From assembly GCF_001411555.2 (NCBI RefSeq), contig NC_049903.1, forward strand, positions 29,801,083 through 29,865,082: 64,000 nt of DNA, given 5' to 3'. Below the pieces are notes generated by a model. The model saw only the letters and a list, made by a program, of their open reading frames with translations. It searched no databases and was not told the DNA's origin. This document shows positions 22,794 through 33,734 of the stretch, piece by piece. Position 1 is the first letter of the stretch. Each line of letters opens with the position of its first letter. The position numbers were made by a program, and so were the translations under genes. Source of the DNA: Juglans regia. Its lineage: Eukaryota > Streptophyta > Magnoliopsida > Fagales > Juglandaceae.

Positions 22794-25700
22794 ATGGACT
22801 CCCACGACGAAGAATCGCCATTGGTTGTCGATAATTCGCCGGGCAAAACTCCAGAGCAGAACCATGCTAAAGACGTTCATATTCTCAGCTCTGCCTTCCT
22901 CTTGATCTTTCTTGCCTATGGAGCTGTTCAGAACTTGGAAAGTACCCTCAACACCGTGAGTCTCTCTTTTCCTGTGTTTTGCATTGTTGAGTTTTAAGTT
23001 TTTGTTATTCAATGTTTGGTTTGCTGAGAAAATACAGGGAGAGGAAAAGAAAAAATATTCTCTTGTTTGTGTTATTTTCCTCTTTTTGGTTTCTGAGAGA
23101 ACTGAAAAGAATGGGAAACCATAAGGTTTTAATATGATGATATTTGCTCTATTTCTTTCTCTTCTAATTGAATTTAGTAATGTTTTAGCTGAGTTTGACT
23201 GTCTTGGAGATGAATTTCAAATCAGGAACAGGATTTGGGTACGACTTCGCTTGGGATATTGTATTTGTCTTTCACATTTTTCTCATTAGTGGCCTCTGTG
23301 GTGGTTCGGGGACTGGGGTCAAAGAATGCTTTGGTTCTTGGGACTACTGGTTATTGGTTGTTCATAGCTGCGAACTTGAAGCCGACATGGTAATTACTTG
23401 TAATCTGGTGCTAGCATGTTTGGACCATTAAATTGAGAATAATTTGGATTTCCTCTGCTTGTATTATTCTATGCACTTCTTGCAGTGGCTAAAAAGCCAT
23501 GAAGATAGTGTATGTTATTGGTTCCATATATGAATGGAAAATTAACCTCTAGTTTATTTAATCTGAATCTTTTTTTTTTATTGGCACCGGGTGTCTGGGA
23601 ACAGATTTCCAACTAATCCCAGGGTGCACAGACCCTTGGTAAGGAGTTTTCCCGCAAGTGCACCTTGAGTAATTCAAGAGAAAAATCCCCCAGTCCGATG
23701 GCCTCAAGAGATTGTTTGCACCCAAGGGGATTTGAACTTTAGACCTAGGGGGAGCACACCCCCAAGCCCAAGGCCCTTACCACTTGAGCCAACCCTTAGG
23801 GGTTTTTAATCTTAAATCTGCGATATCAAACTTCTGATTTGCTACTCCATTAAGAAACTAGGAATGTTACTAAGAATTGATTGATTGCTAAAATGAGTTG
23901 TCCTCCTGTAGGTATACAATGGTTCCAGCTTCTTTGTATCTTGGCTTTGCTGCTTCAATTATATGGGTTGGGCAGGTCAAAGTCAATGCTTCAAATTTTT
24001 CACTTTCTTTGTATATTAAAGCAATAGTTGATAGAGCCTCAAATTTCCTTTTAAACCTTTGTATGGCCTATCAGGGTACATATCTCACTTCCACTGCCCG
24101 CAGTCATGCAAGAGATTACAATGTCCATGAAGGAACGGTAATTGGTAACTTTAATGGAGAATTTTGGGGAATGTTTGCAAGTCACCAGGTGAACCATTTG
24201 GTCTTTTTAACAAGTCTAATTTTGTGTTGTTTTGTTAAGAGTAAAGTTTTTATTAGTTAATTTTAACTTGCTGATGTGAAATTTCCTACATTTCTGCAGT
24301 TCATTGGAAATCTTATCTCACTTGCAGTCTTGGGAGATGGAACGGTACACATTGTCCTCATAGTTGAATTTGACTTTTGAACTCCATCTCACTTCCCATC
24401 TACCAGCCCCTATAGTATTTTTCATTACTCATCTATTTTTCTTTTTTCAATCAGATATAGACGGTATTAAATGTATTAAAAAACTTGAAATATAGAGAAT
24501 TTAGTTTTCCATAAGGTACATAAAATAAATGATTATGCGGAATAATGGATTAGTCATAGACTAGCTGATTAAATATTGGAGGACTGTGTAAATAAATACA
24601 TAACCACAGATGTAAGCTATTTATGTGCACTGTATCCAATGATAGCATGTCAGATTATTAGTGGATATACTTTAATGTTAGTTTGTTGAAAAGTTTTTCC
24701 TCTTTCATTATTTTAATTTTTTCCTACATTAGAATTATATATATGTATATTTTTTGACAAGTCAAATAAAATATTATTGAATCAAGTAAATAGGCATTGC
24801 CCAAGTACAGTGGGAGTAAACGAAAGAGAATTCCTAGTTACAAGTTAGGAGCTAGAAAATGATACAAGAAAGTCATGCTAGCTAGATCAATTGAGAGTAC
24901 AATAACAGAAGCCCAAAGAAATGAGGTGTGAAAAAAGAAACTTCTAAGCCCATCTAAGAGCGCTCCCGATCTTCAAAGCAGCAGTTTTAGTGTATGTGAT
25001 ATTTAGTAGCATATGCATAGCCTGTCTAATTTGTACTTTGCAGTCTTAACTTTTTCTACTTAATCTCATGGATCTCACTTCTTTTACAACACTGCAGGAG
25101 GGAAGTACCAGTAACACAACTTTGTTGTATGTTGTGTTCCTTGGCAGTATGACCTTAGGTACCATACTTATGTGCTTCTTAACAAAAAGGAATCATAATG
25201 GAGAGGATGGGTCACCAGATCATTCTGTCGGCTTGTATTCTACTGTGGTTTCTCTTTTAAAGTCAGTAGTCAGTCTTTTGTCTGATGTAAGGATGCTATT
25301 GATCATCCCTCTTATTGCATATTCAGGACTACAACAAGCATTTGTATGGTAATTACTGGATTAGCTTATGATGGATACTTTCTTGCTGCCATCCCTGTCT
25401 CAATTTAAATCTTTCCAAGTTCTCATTTTCCTTTCTGACTTTTAACGTGGATTGTGAATTAATCTTAGGGCTGAGTTTACCAAGGAAATTGTAACTCCGG
25501 CACTCGGTGTGTCTGGTGTGGGTGGTGCAATGGCGGTGTACGGTGCTTTTGATGCAATAGTAAGTATGAGAATGTAGAAATGAATGGTTCCTTATCTTGT
25601 AATATAGTACAACTGAAATCGTCCATTGATTTTATATTTGTCATATTATGACAGCTTTCCCTATTGTACTGGTTGAAAATTCAAATGTAAGCTTAGGGTT

Positions 25701-26964
25701 TTAATTGCACCAGCCCTTTGCCACAATGAAAGAATGAGAGAGAAAAATCCTTTTATCTTCTCTATCTCCTTTAGATATTATGACTTCATTGCATGGTACC
25801 TCACGTTCTTTTTAATACCTCAGTTGCAGTGGTAAGGGATTAGAGCCTATGTCTTGTGCATTTTGCGGCATCTGAATTTTAACATCTCGTCTAATCCAGT
25901 TATTACAACAAACCTCCAATGTTACTATTGTCAAAGATAACCTTTGAAAACAAACTAAAGTTTTTTTAGTATTGTATGCAAAAGCTCAATTCTGGTGTTG
26001 GAGTGGTAATAGAAGTTATCATATTCCATGCTGGAAGTGCAGAATTGTGTATGTTATATATTGCTTAAATGGATCATTTGGATTTATTCTAAACTTGTTG
26101 GAATCTATGCCAGTGTTCGCTGACAGCTGGTCGACTTACTTCTGGTCTCACATCGATCACTTTGATAGTTTCTGGTGGAGCTGTTATTCAGGCTATTGTA
26201 TTCCTCTGGATTCTGCTAATATACAGGCAGGAGGCATTTTATTGTACTACATTTTCTTCAAAACTGAACTTTTTTGTTGTAATGATATAGTTGAAGCCAT
26301 GCTTATTCTGCCATCTTCTCATTCAGGTTAACTAGTGGAGTACTTGGCATTATGTACCCACTTCTCATGGCTGCCATATTGGGCATTGGTGATGGAGTAT
26401 TTAATACGCAGCTTAATGCTTTGCTTGGGATACTGTTCAAGCACGATATGGTACCATTTTTCTACTAGTTGAACATATTAATACATGCCTTTTCTATTTA
26501 AAACGCAATGGGATATTTGTATCTTGGTATTCTCCATGTACAACCCCAAGGGCAAGCTAGTCCTTATGAACTCACATCTTGACTGCATGTACCTCATGTT
26601 TCTTTGTGATTTTATTTACCTGTTACAGGTCTCCGGCTCATGTTGTTATCATTTTATTCTCATGAAGTCAAAACTCTATATCACTGACAGTTTATGCACA
26701 GTTTCAACTTGCTTGTTCTTTTCTATCTATTTTGCCAAAACAAACTGGATTCTTAATTGCATGTTCTGCTCTTGGAAACAGGAAGGAGCATTTGCACAAC
26801 TCAAGGTGTGGCAGAGTGCATCCACTGCAGTTGTTTTTTTCCTGAGTCCGTACATCTCATTGAAGGTAATGCTGCTGGTTATGCTTGCTGCACTCGGCCT
26901 CTCGTATTCGGGGTTTCTGTTATTAACTCTCAAGGTAGAGAAAGCGTTCTCCTCCGGTTCTTGA
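22794..26964 (+). CDS. UNC93-like major-facilitator membrane protein (10 exons)
   Basis: Exons: 22794-22955, 23226-23389, 23912-23975, 24075-24188, 24300-24344, 25098-25348, 25469-25559, 26114-26226, 26327-26450, 26782-26964. All phases join to give 436 aa, the size I recall for plant UNC93-like protein 3. The start is the first in-frame ATG (MDSHDEESPLVV). Recognisable blocks are SSAFLLIFLAYGAVQNLE, LGSKNALVLGTTGYWLF, YTMVPASLYLGFAASIIWVG, GNFNGEFWGMFASHQ, AYSGLQQAFVWAEFTKEIV, GVSGVGGAMAVYGAFDA, MAAILGIGDGVFNTQ and EGAFAQLKVWQSAS. About 11-12 hydrophobic segments are expected. Animal UNC-93 regulates K+ channels; the transported substrate of plant members is unclear. EESPLV near the N-terminus resembles an acidic dileucine vacuolar sorting motif (inference). 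The intron after 26226 begins GC rather than GT. A SINE and a LINE tail lie in its introns. Confidence 0.94.
23570..23803 (-). mobile_element. tRNA-derived SINE, copy 3
   Basis: On the minus strand it reads CCTAAGGGTTGGCTCAAGTG, then GGTAAGGGCCTTGGGCTTGG, a B-box-like stretch and a body ending GGTGCCAATA. It is the mirror-orientation copy of the family at 9940-10160, inserted in UNC93-like intron 2. Confidence 0.75.
24745..24990 (-). mobile_element. Antisense LINE 3' end in an UNC93-like intron
   Basis: The minus strand reads CGGGAGCGCTCTTAGATGGG, then TCATTTCTTTGGGCTTCTGT and a tail TGTACTTGGGCAATGCCTA. It matches the end of the antisense LINE at 13760 (plus-strand AGCCCAAAGAAATAAGGTG against AGCCCAAAGAAATGAGGTG). 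Only the last codons and 3' untranslated region remain. Confidence 0.65.
26227..26326 (+). other. GC-AG intron of the UNC93-like gene
   Basis: The exon ends ATATACAG and the intron starts GCAGGA. The acceptor is ATTCAG at 26321-26326. The join makes TAC AGG TTA ACT (YRLT), as expected from the family, and no GT donor nearby gives a working frame. Confidence 0.8.
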
Positions 26965-27088
26965 AACCAATGTTGCTCAGAATGATCGTTCTCTGTCATA
27001 TATATATGCCAATGTGCTCTGTTGGAAGTGCCTGTAATATATATCTTAGCACAAACTATTTTTGTGAAATGTGCATATGCTTCAAGGC

Positions 27089-27094
27089 AATAAA
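27089..27094 (+). terminator. Probable polyadenylation signal of the UNC93-like gene
   Basis: AATAAA 125 bases after the stop codon. Match only. Confidence 0.5.
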
Positions 27095-27428
27095 AAGTTT
27101 TGCAGCATTATATGCACAAGTGCCTTGTTTCATAATGACTTTAGGGTGAAATTACACCAATCTCTATTTGCAATTTAGAAAAAAAGCTGGTGTAGATAGA
27201 TAATGAAGTACTTATCCCTGGTTAAAGTGGCTGGGCCACCCATAGTGGGGAGAATTGATTTAAATCAAATTCTTCTGATGTGAATCTTAACTTGCTAACA
27301 TACATAGAAAGTTAGACACGTGTATATCGCATGGCTTGGACTACACTGATAAGTTAAGATCCAGAGTGTTGGAATCACTTGGGCATAAGATGGTGAGTAT
27401 ATACTTGAGATCATAAATGATTGTCTTA

Positions 27429-28059
27429 GGGGTTGTTTGGATGTTGAGATGGTTTTATCTCATTCTATTTCATCTCATAACATCTCAACATCCAAACACC
27501 ACTCGAACATACACTTTTTAATTTTTAATTTTTAACTTTTTCATCTAATTATTACAACTTCTCAAACTTCTAAAAAAAACATAAAAAAAATTGAGAAAAG
27601 TTTCAAATCGATCTGGTGTTATTTGCCACTTTACACCGGCCAATAGAATTTTAACACATGCGACTTGTGTCTTATGGTGTGTGCTAGCTGAGTGAATTGT
27701 AGCTCTTCTCTTTTCTCTCCTCTCCCCCGTGCCCTCTCCTCTCCCCTTTTACCTCTCTCTTCTCTCCCAAGCGCCCTCTCTTCTATTGTGGCTTTCCATT
27801 CACTTGGTCTGGGGACACCACTAGGAAATGGCAAATTTCAGCTAGGAAGAGAGTTTGGTAGTTTGGTAATGGAGGAGTTTCAGTACATAATCTGTTGCCC
27901 ATATTCGAAATCTTGAGATAGACATCACACTGCAATTTAGAAGCTTTGCTCATAAAAATCTCATAAAACATTGTAATTCAAACTGTTTCACTATTATGTA
28001 CAAATTATTTCACAATTATTCACAAATTTTTTATCTCATCTCATTTTCCAAGCATCCCC
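27429..28059. mobile_element. Tourist-like (PIF/Harbinger) non-autonomous element, 631 bp
   Basis: The left end is GGGGTTGTTTGGATGTTGAG and the right end, reversed, is GGGGATGCTTGGAAAATGAG. Flanking TTA sequences at 27426-27428 and 28060-28062 are the 3-bp duplication typical of PIF/Harbinger. The first 75 bases form a hairpin of their own (GGATGTTGAGATG against CATCTCAACATCC). The interior has a C/T-rich block (27700-27785) and no transposase. Confidence 0.75.
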
Positions 28060-28148
28060 TTAAAGATGATCAAACAGTACTTGTTCTTGTATATGTGTGC
28101 CGTGCCCATGGCACCTGAAACTATTCCCAGTTGTAGGGTCATAAGAAA

Positions 28149-31017
28149 TAGGGGTGTGCATCCGGATCCGGATCCGGATATCCGGCCACAACCGGATCCG
28201 GATTTTAAAAACCGGGCGGTTATCCGCCCGGATTAATCTGGATTTAATCCGGGCGGATAACCGGGTTAAATCCGGATATCCGGATTTAAACCGGATTTAA
28301 TCCGGTTTTTTTTTTAAGACAAACTTTTAAAACAAATTTATAGCAGGTTTTTTTAAAAAAAAATTCTGATACCATGCTTAAATTGTCCATATTTCTTTAA
28401 AAAAAATAATTTAAACACTTTCTAAAGTTAATTTATAAAAAAAAAATAAATAACAAAATAAATAAAAATACAAAATAAATAATATTGTTGTTACATCACA
28501 ATGCAAAACATAAATTTACAAAGAACAACATAAATAATAATACATCACAACTAATTAAACTAATACATAACAATGCAAAATAAATAACATTGTTCAATAT
28601 TTTCTGATTATGCACCCAGCTTTGATGATTCATTTTCTGGAGTGGTTTCTGTGCAGCAGCTTGATTTACGTGTGTTGATATCTTGGACAAACTGTACAGC
28701 CATGCACCTTAGACGCATTCCTCCAAACCAGACATAAAAATACTCGCAACAACTGTATAAACTAAACCCAAAGTTGCTTGGGCCACCATTTGGTCAACTC
28801 TAACTTACTTGTGTCATTGTTTTAAGAAAATACTGACAACAAAATGGAATGAAAAAGAAGCAAAAGCCTGGCTAGCTACTAAGATATAAACAAGAAGTAA
28901 CCCCAATACTCATAATAAACATAGATAAACTTTAAAGCTTAGCTAAATTAAATTACCCCAAGATTGCTCCCCTATCACTACCAGAAGCCTCTCCTAGTTA
29001 AAACCCAGAAGCAATGACCAGCTTGTTTATCACAACATTGTCACAATAGACTAGTTCTGTAGTGGTGATCTAGACTACCCAATCTAAATATTATTCATTT
29101 ACAAAATGAAATTATAAGTTTTGAAGTCTACAAAAATTGTTCTCTATTCAATTGATTTTTCTTAAAGAAGTCAAGACCATTGTTATTTAGATTCATTACT
29201 CTTATATTTCCATTGTTATGCGTCTGGGAACAAATATGATACCTCTTTCTAACATTCTAGAAGATTGTTGAAGCAATTCCCCGTTGGCTCAGAAGAAAAT
29301 CAAACAGCCAAAGCAAAGGTACTAATAGCTTGATTCTCCAATCATCTACAATTGCCTTATTGTTCATGCCACCAGCACAATTTAGCAGTACAAGCCCTTG
29401 AACTAGGCTTCTGCTAGATTCTAATCAGAGATGATAAAACAGAATGAGACAAATCACATATCATATCTAAGAGCCAACCAGGTTGAATGATTATCATTGC
29501 AGAATTGACAAGGATTCTTTCTTCACCCACAAAAGGGTAGAGCTTACCTGAGGCAGCAATTACGCAAGCAAGACTTCCAACAGAGTTGCCAACCAGTACA
29601 GTTGGCTTTTGAACAATTTCTTTCAGGAAGTCCAATATCAACTGTTTAAAGTTAGTTAAAGTTTTAGAGGCTAAACTCACAATGCTAAAGGGCTGACATA
29701 CACACATACATACATACATACATATAGGCCCATAAAATTCAAGTTTAAGCTTCAAGATATAAGTAGACCTGAGCCCATGTTTCCATAGTATAGTTAAAGC
29801 CTGCTGGTTTATCAGAAGCACCAAAGCCAAGAAGGTCAATGGCATATACAGTGGAATTCTGAGCCAACGTCCCAATATTTCTGGAGGAACCTCAACCACA
29901 GGTTAGTGAAAAATGTGAGATCTGGTACTTCAGAAATTTTATATTACAGAACTTTTATATACACTAATGTAAATGCAAAAGACAATATTCTGTACTTTAA
30001 AAAACAAAATGAGTAGGTTTCTATTTCAAAGCAAGGCTAAAGAAACTGCTCAAGGCTCAACCCTGAAATTCGTGGCTCAATACAAATAGCTCATTCATCC
30101 ATAGCAAAATAACAGAAACCAAAATAGCTTATTCATCTAAAACAACAGAAATAGCTCATTCTTCCTTCCTAACCCAAATAACATAAACGAATTTAGCTCA
30201 AAGCAAGGTTTAAGTTTCACAGCGAAGGCATTACTGGTAAGATAAACTATTCCATTTCCAATGTAGGGGGCAGGGTGATTGAGGTTTAGTAAATAAGTAA
30301 AAAATTATTATAAATCCCATAATAAAATCAGATCCTCTATCATTTTTATTCCACAGTGAAGCAACACCAACCAAATCAAAGCAAGAAAAATTTCTGATCA
30401 CACACTACCATAGATCGAGTGGTAGGGTTTGGGACGTTACCCTGTTGCTGGGATCAGATCTGGAGAGAAGCTCTGAAGCAGGAGCTGCGAACGCGGGAAA
30501 TTACTGACAAGGAGAGAAGCTATGAAGCAAAAGCCGCTGGAAAGAGCTCTGAAGTGGAAAAAATTTACCAAACTCAAGATGCTAAACGAGGATAGTCATC
30601 CCGAATCAAAACAAAACCACACAACCTCAACAAAATGAAAGAAAAAGGCAGAAAACCCTAAGTATAAAGAAAGGTACCTTAAGAGCTTCGAGAGAGAGAG
30701 CCTTCGATGGTAGCCTCCGCGTGTCTCACCCAGATGCGCGATGCTTCTCTTTCGAAGCTTGGAGAAGACGAGAAAGCTGCAAACCTAAGTTAGAGAGAAA
30801 CGAGTTCGAGAATGAGGAGAAGCGGATTCGAGAATGCGGTTTTTTCTTTTTAAAGGACCCTGTTACGGATAACCGGGTCACATAACCGGATCCTTAACCG
30901 GATCCGGAATATTTTAACCGCCCGGGTGTAATCCGGGAGGATAACCGCCCGGATGCACCCGGATTTCCGGGTTTCGGACCGGATTCGGAAAAAAACCGGA
31001 CCAGTTGAACACCCTTA
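28149..31017. mobile_element. hAT-like element carrying captured gene exons (2869 bp)
   Basis: A perfect 8-bp duplication ATAAGAAA flanks the element (28141-28148 and 31018-31025). The left end is TAGGGGTGTGCATCCGG and the right end reversed is TAAGGGTGTTCAACTGG. Both ends are packed with CCGGATCC and ACCGGAT motifs and a CGGGCGGTTATCCGCCCG palindrome (near 28214-28231), mirrored at 30860-31000. No transposase was found. The interior includes three exons of an alpha/beta-hydrolase gene on the minus strand (29243-29880), and a G/A-rich stretch (30690-30840) resembling a 5' leader with a GT donor. Confidence 0.85.
29243..29880 (-). pseudogene. Captured fragment of an alpha/beta-hydrolase gene (three exons)
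   Basis: On the minus strand three exons can be read, with correct splice sites and compatible phases: 29880-29769 (NIGTLAQNSTVYAIDLLGFG and ASDKPAGFNYTMETWAQ), 29641-29548 (LILDFLKEIVQKPTVLVGNS and VGSLACVIAAS), and 29420-29243 (ESSRSLVQGLVLLNCAGGMN and DDWRIKLLVPLLWLFDFLL). GNSVG is the nucleophile-elbow GxSxG motif with its serine kept. The sequence is like plant plastid-type alpha/beta-hydrolases (the At5g38520-like group, from memory). The N-terminal exons and the C-terminal exons with the catalytic Asp and His are missing. One nonsense codon interrupts IASTIF near the end. It lies wholly inside the hAT-like element, so it is a captured copy and not the source gene. Confidence 0.85.
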
Positions 31018-31025
31018 ATAAGAAA

Positions 31026-31617
31026 CTGATAAAAAATTCTTTGCTTTCGACATAAACAATGATTTATTATAGTATCAGAGCAGTGATGGAGTCAAAATTA
31101 TTTTCCTAATAGATGATTTTATGTGTTGTCTGATTTTACATGTGAGGGCGAGTGTTAGAGAATATAATTTAAATACTTAAAATTTATAATTTCTGGAATA
31201 ATTAGTGATGTGATATAATATACTAAAACAATCTGTTATGGAGTATTGTTACACTCAACAATCTTGGACCAACACTCCCTATTGCAATGACTCTCCACAG
31301 TCCACAGTTGGAAGTCGCAACAACAGTACTTGAGGATGCAAAGTAAAACAGAATGAAAGTTTAATGATGATAAAAGTACTGAAAATTAAATTTTTATGCC
31401 AACTACAACTCTCGTTTTCTTGCAACAAAATTGCACCAACCTTTCAAAAGGACTTCAACTTTGAAAAATACAACCAAAACAAGGAGAGACAGACAAAGAC
31501 AGATCTTGGCCGGCCATCTCATCGACATGGTATTGGTTGCATGCCATTTTTATTTTTATTTTTAGTTTTGGAAGTTGGACACGAGAAAAAGCTACTCATT
31601 ATCATTTCATTATTTTT
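31026..31617. other. Intergenic DNA between the hAT-like element and the LINE
   Basis: AT-rich DNA. An open stretch at 31364-31630 has no recognisable motif. The last bases include the left copy of the LINE target duplication (31618-31631). Confidence 0.5.
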
Positions 31618-31832
31618 ATTTTACTGTTGATCAATGTTAATGTCTAAAATCTCCCTTACATTACTGTTTGCTAGTTGATCCTCGAATATATATAGCTCTG
31701 TAGCTGCTACTAGGTATGTGGTTATGTGCTCCATAGCCGAGGATAAATGTGGTATTTAAATGTTGGAGCTGAAATACACTGGGAGTGGTTTTCATCCATA
31801 GAGAAAGTCTGTTGAGTTTTTAGTGTTTTGGT

Positions 31833-33734
31833 ATGGGTTTTCTTAAGCATCTTCTTATAGAGACAAAAGTCTTTGTTCTGTCCTTGGAGGGAGGTAACCA
31901 TTGTCGTATCACAGAGAGGGGCAGGAAGGTCACCAAAGAGATAATCCTCAACCTGGCTAGTGCTCGTTGGCTGGCTAACTCAGTAGAGGAATGTCTACTT
32001 TCAGGGGGTAGGAAAGTTTTTTATAAGAATTACCGAGATGGTACCAAGGCCCTGTTCATTCACAGGCGCTTCAATGCGTATGGGCGTTTTCTGGAAGTCA
32101 CAGATTATGGTGATGGCTCAGGAGGTCGAGGTCTCTTAGCGATCCCGGAAGGAGTGGAAGGAAAGGGTTGGAAGATTTTTTCATCAGAACTGATGAAAGC
32201 TTTGCCCAGGACCAGCTCGACCAACCAGGCCCCTGCTTTTCCTCGGCTGGGCAGAGATGAAGTTAAGGGGAAGGAGAAGGTGGGGCTGTCCTATTCAGAG
32301 GTGGTGTGGGGTGGTATGGGCAGCAGTATGGTGGTGTCTGGAAATAACAAAGTAGGGGTTCAATCACGCGTACATGCAGAGAAATATGACAGTTCTGTAC
32401 CCGGAAAAAAAGGGTCAATGTCCAACGTCTGCAATGAGGATAGCCACTTGCAGAAGGCACTGTTGTGTTTGAAAGGGGAAGTTAGCGGGATGAAGGAGGA
32501 GTTAAATTCTGTTAGAAAGGAATTAGAACACTTATCATCGTTTGTTGTTAAAGGTTTGGGGCTGGGCCTGAGCCCAGGCCTTGTCTCTCTTGCTGGGCGG
32601 AAGTCTTCCAAGCCCGTTAGTGGAAAGGCTAAGGTGGGGATGGGCTGGAGAAGCCCAACTCGTATGAGTTGGAGGAGGAAGCAGAATGGGCCTTACCTTG
32701 AGAAGGGCTCGTCTTCAAGGCTCGTTTCTGAGGCCCAGTTCATGTCTGAGGCCCTTCTTCCGTCTGTTGAGGGCCCTTCCCTGGTGGCTGGAGCGGAGTC
32801 TTCGCCTGAGCCCACGACGGCAACCCGTGCGACAGGGACGTCGGCGTCGGTTCCCCTCCCGTCGTCAGCCTCTGTGACGGAGTCTCCTGCGACGGTAGCC
32901 ATTGTACAGGACTTTTCTCTCCCTCCGCAAGTGCTGTGCTGCTCGAAAGTGCATGGGGAGAGCACGGATGGGCCGTCATCCTTGGAGGTGGCGCAGACTT
33001 GGTCGCCGGCAGGGTCTGGCTTACCTACCGACCTGCCGACGGTGGCTCAGAACCTCGAGATGTTAGTTAGCGTAAATAGCTCCAACGCGATGGGGCACGG
33101 GGTGCTTACGGGGGGGACGTCATCCTTGGAGGTAGCACAGACTGGGTCGCCGGCGGGGTCTGGCCTTCCTCCAGTGTCGTCAGAGGTGAAGTCAGGTCCG
33201 CCGGCGGTGGCCCAGAACTTCGAGTTGAACCCCGAGTTGGTTGGACAGTCGGGGCTTGTTGTGGCTCAGTCACTGCATTCGGCTCCGTCTGAGCTGGGTC
33301 CTCTCTCCATGGCAGTGCAGGATGTTGGGTCTTCGGACCAGGTTGGTTGTCAGGCTTTGGAGATGGCATATGAGCCTAGATTTTCTGAGCAAGCTGGTTC
33401 TTTGGTGCTGTTTGCAGCAAACAAGGAAGGGGAGGATGAACCTACTCCTCTCTACTCCTATCATCCCAATGTGTCAGATTGGGTTACCCAGATGGCGATG
33501 GATATTAAGCATATGGTAGGGATTTCTTACGGGGACTTCGAAGCTGAATTTTTGGCTTTACTCACAGCCGTTGAGGCTATAAATGTTCAACCCAAATCTG
33601 ATCAGTCTTTGGCTTCGGCTAAAAAGAGAGAAAGAGAACTTAAAAGGCTATCATGGGCAATGATAGAAGATGAGGGAATGAAGAGCTCTAACCGAGAGCG
33701 GAGTAAGGGGAGGGGTAAAATGGTTGTCCCATGA
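31833..33734 (+). CDS. LINE ORF1 protein, 633 aa, probable nucleic-acid-binding protein
   Basis: The frame is intact from ATG (MGFLKHLLIETKVFVLSLEG) to TGA. In LINEs, ORF1 proteins bind element RNA. Residues 1-125 contain RKVFYKNYRDGTKALFIHRR, GRFLEVTDYGDG and AIPEGVEGKGWKIFSSEL, a strand-rich pattern recalling PUR-alpha/Whirly-type single-strand binding domains (inference). I see no CCHC zinc knuckle. Residues about 205-235 (ALLCLKGEVSGMKEELNSVR, then KELEHLSSF) are likely coiled coil. Residues about 290-530 are Ser/Pro/Ala/Gly-rich and probably disordered, with an internal duplication (SSLEVAQTWSPAGSGLP and SSLEVAQTGSPAGSGLP). The C-terminus is basic (KKRERELKRLSWAM, RERSKGRGKM). Its stop overlaps the ORF2 start as ATGA. 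Confidence 0.85.
   Translation: MGFLKHLLIETKVFVLSLEGGNHCRITERGRKVTKEIILNLASARWLANSVEECLLSGGRKVFYKNYRDGTKALFIHRRFNAYGRFLEVTDYGDGSGGRGLLAIPEGVEGKGWKIFSSELMKALPRTSSTNQAPAFPRLGRDEVKGKEKVGLSYSEVVWGGMGSSMVVSGNNKVGVQSRVHAEKYDSSVPGKKGSMSNVCNEDSHLQKALLCLKGEVSGMKEELNSVRKELEHLSSFVVKGLGLGLSPGLVSLAGRKSSKPVSGKAKVGMGWRSPTRMSWRRKQNGPYLEKGSSSRLVSEAQFMSEALLPSVEGPSLVAGAESSPEPTTATRATGTSASVPLPSSASVTESPATVAIVQDFSLPPQVLCCSKVHGESTDGPSSLEVAQTWSPAGSGLPTDLPTVAQNLEMLVSVNSSNAMGHGVLTGGTSSLEVAQTGSPAGSGLPPVSSEVKSGPPAVAQNFELNPELVGQSGLVVAQSLHSAPSELGPLSMAVQDVGSSDQVGCQALEMAYEPRFSEQAGSLVLFAANKEGEDEPTPLYSYHPNVSDWVTQMAMDIKHMVGISYGDFEAEFLALLTAVEAINVQPKSDQSLASAKKRERELKRLSWAMIEDEGMKSSNRERSKGRGKMVVP

Noticed and set aside
29243..29880. 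Functional alpha/beta-hydrolase gene
   Set aside because: Only three central exons are present, a stop codon is seen in the third, and the whole fragment sits between transposon ends with a perfect 8-bp duplication.
32263..33464. Several minus-strand and alternate-frame ORFs over the LINE ORF1
   Set aside because: They are shadows of the GC-rich, low-complexity part of the intact 633-aa frame.
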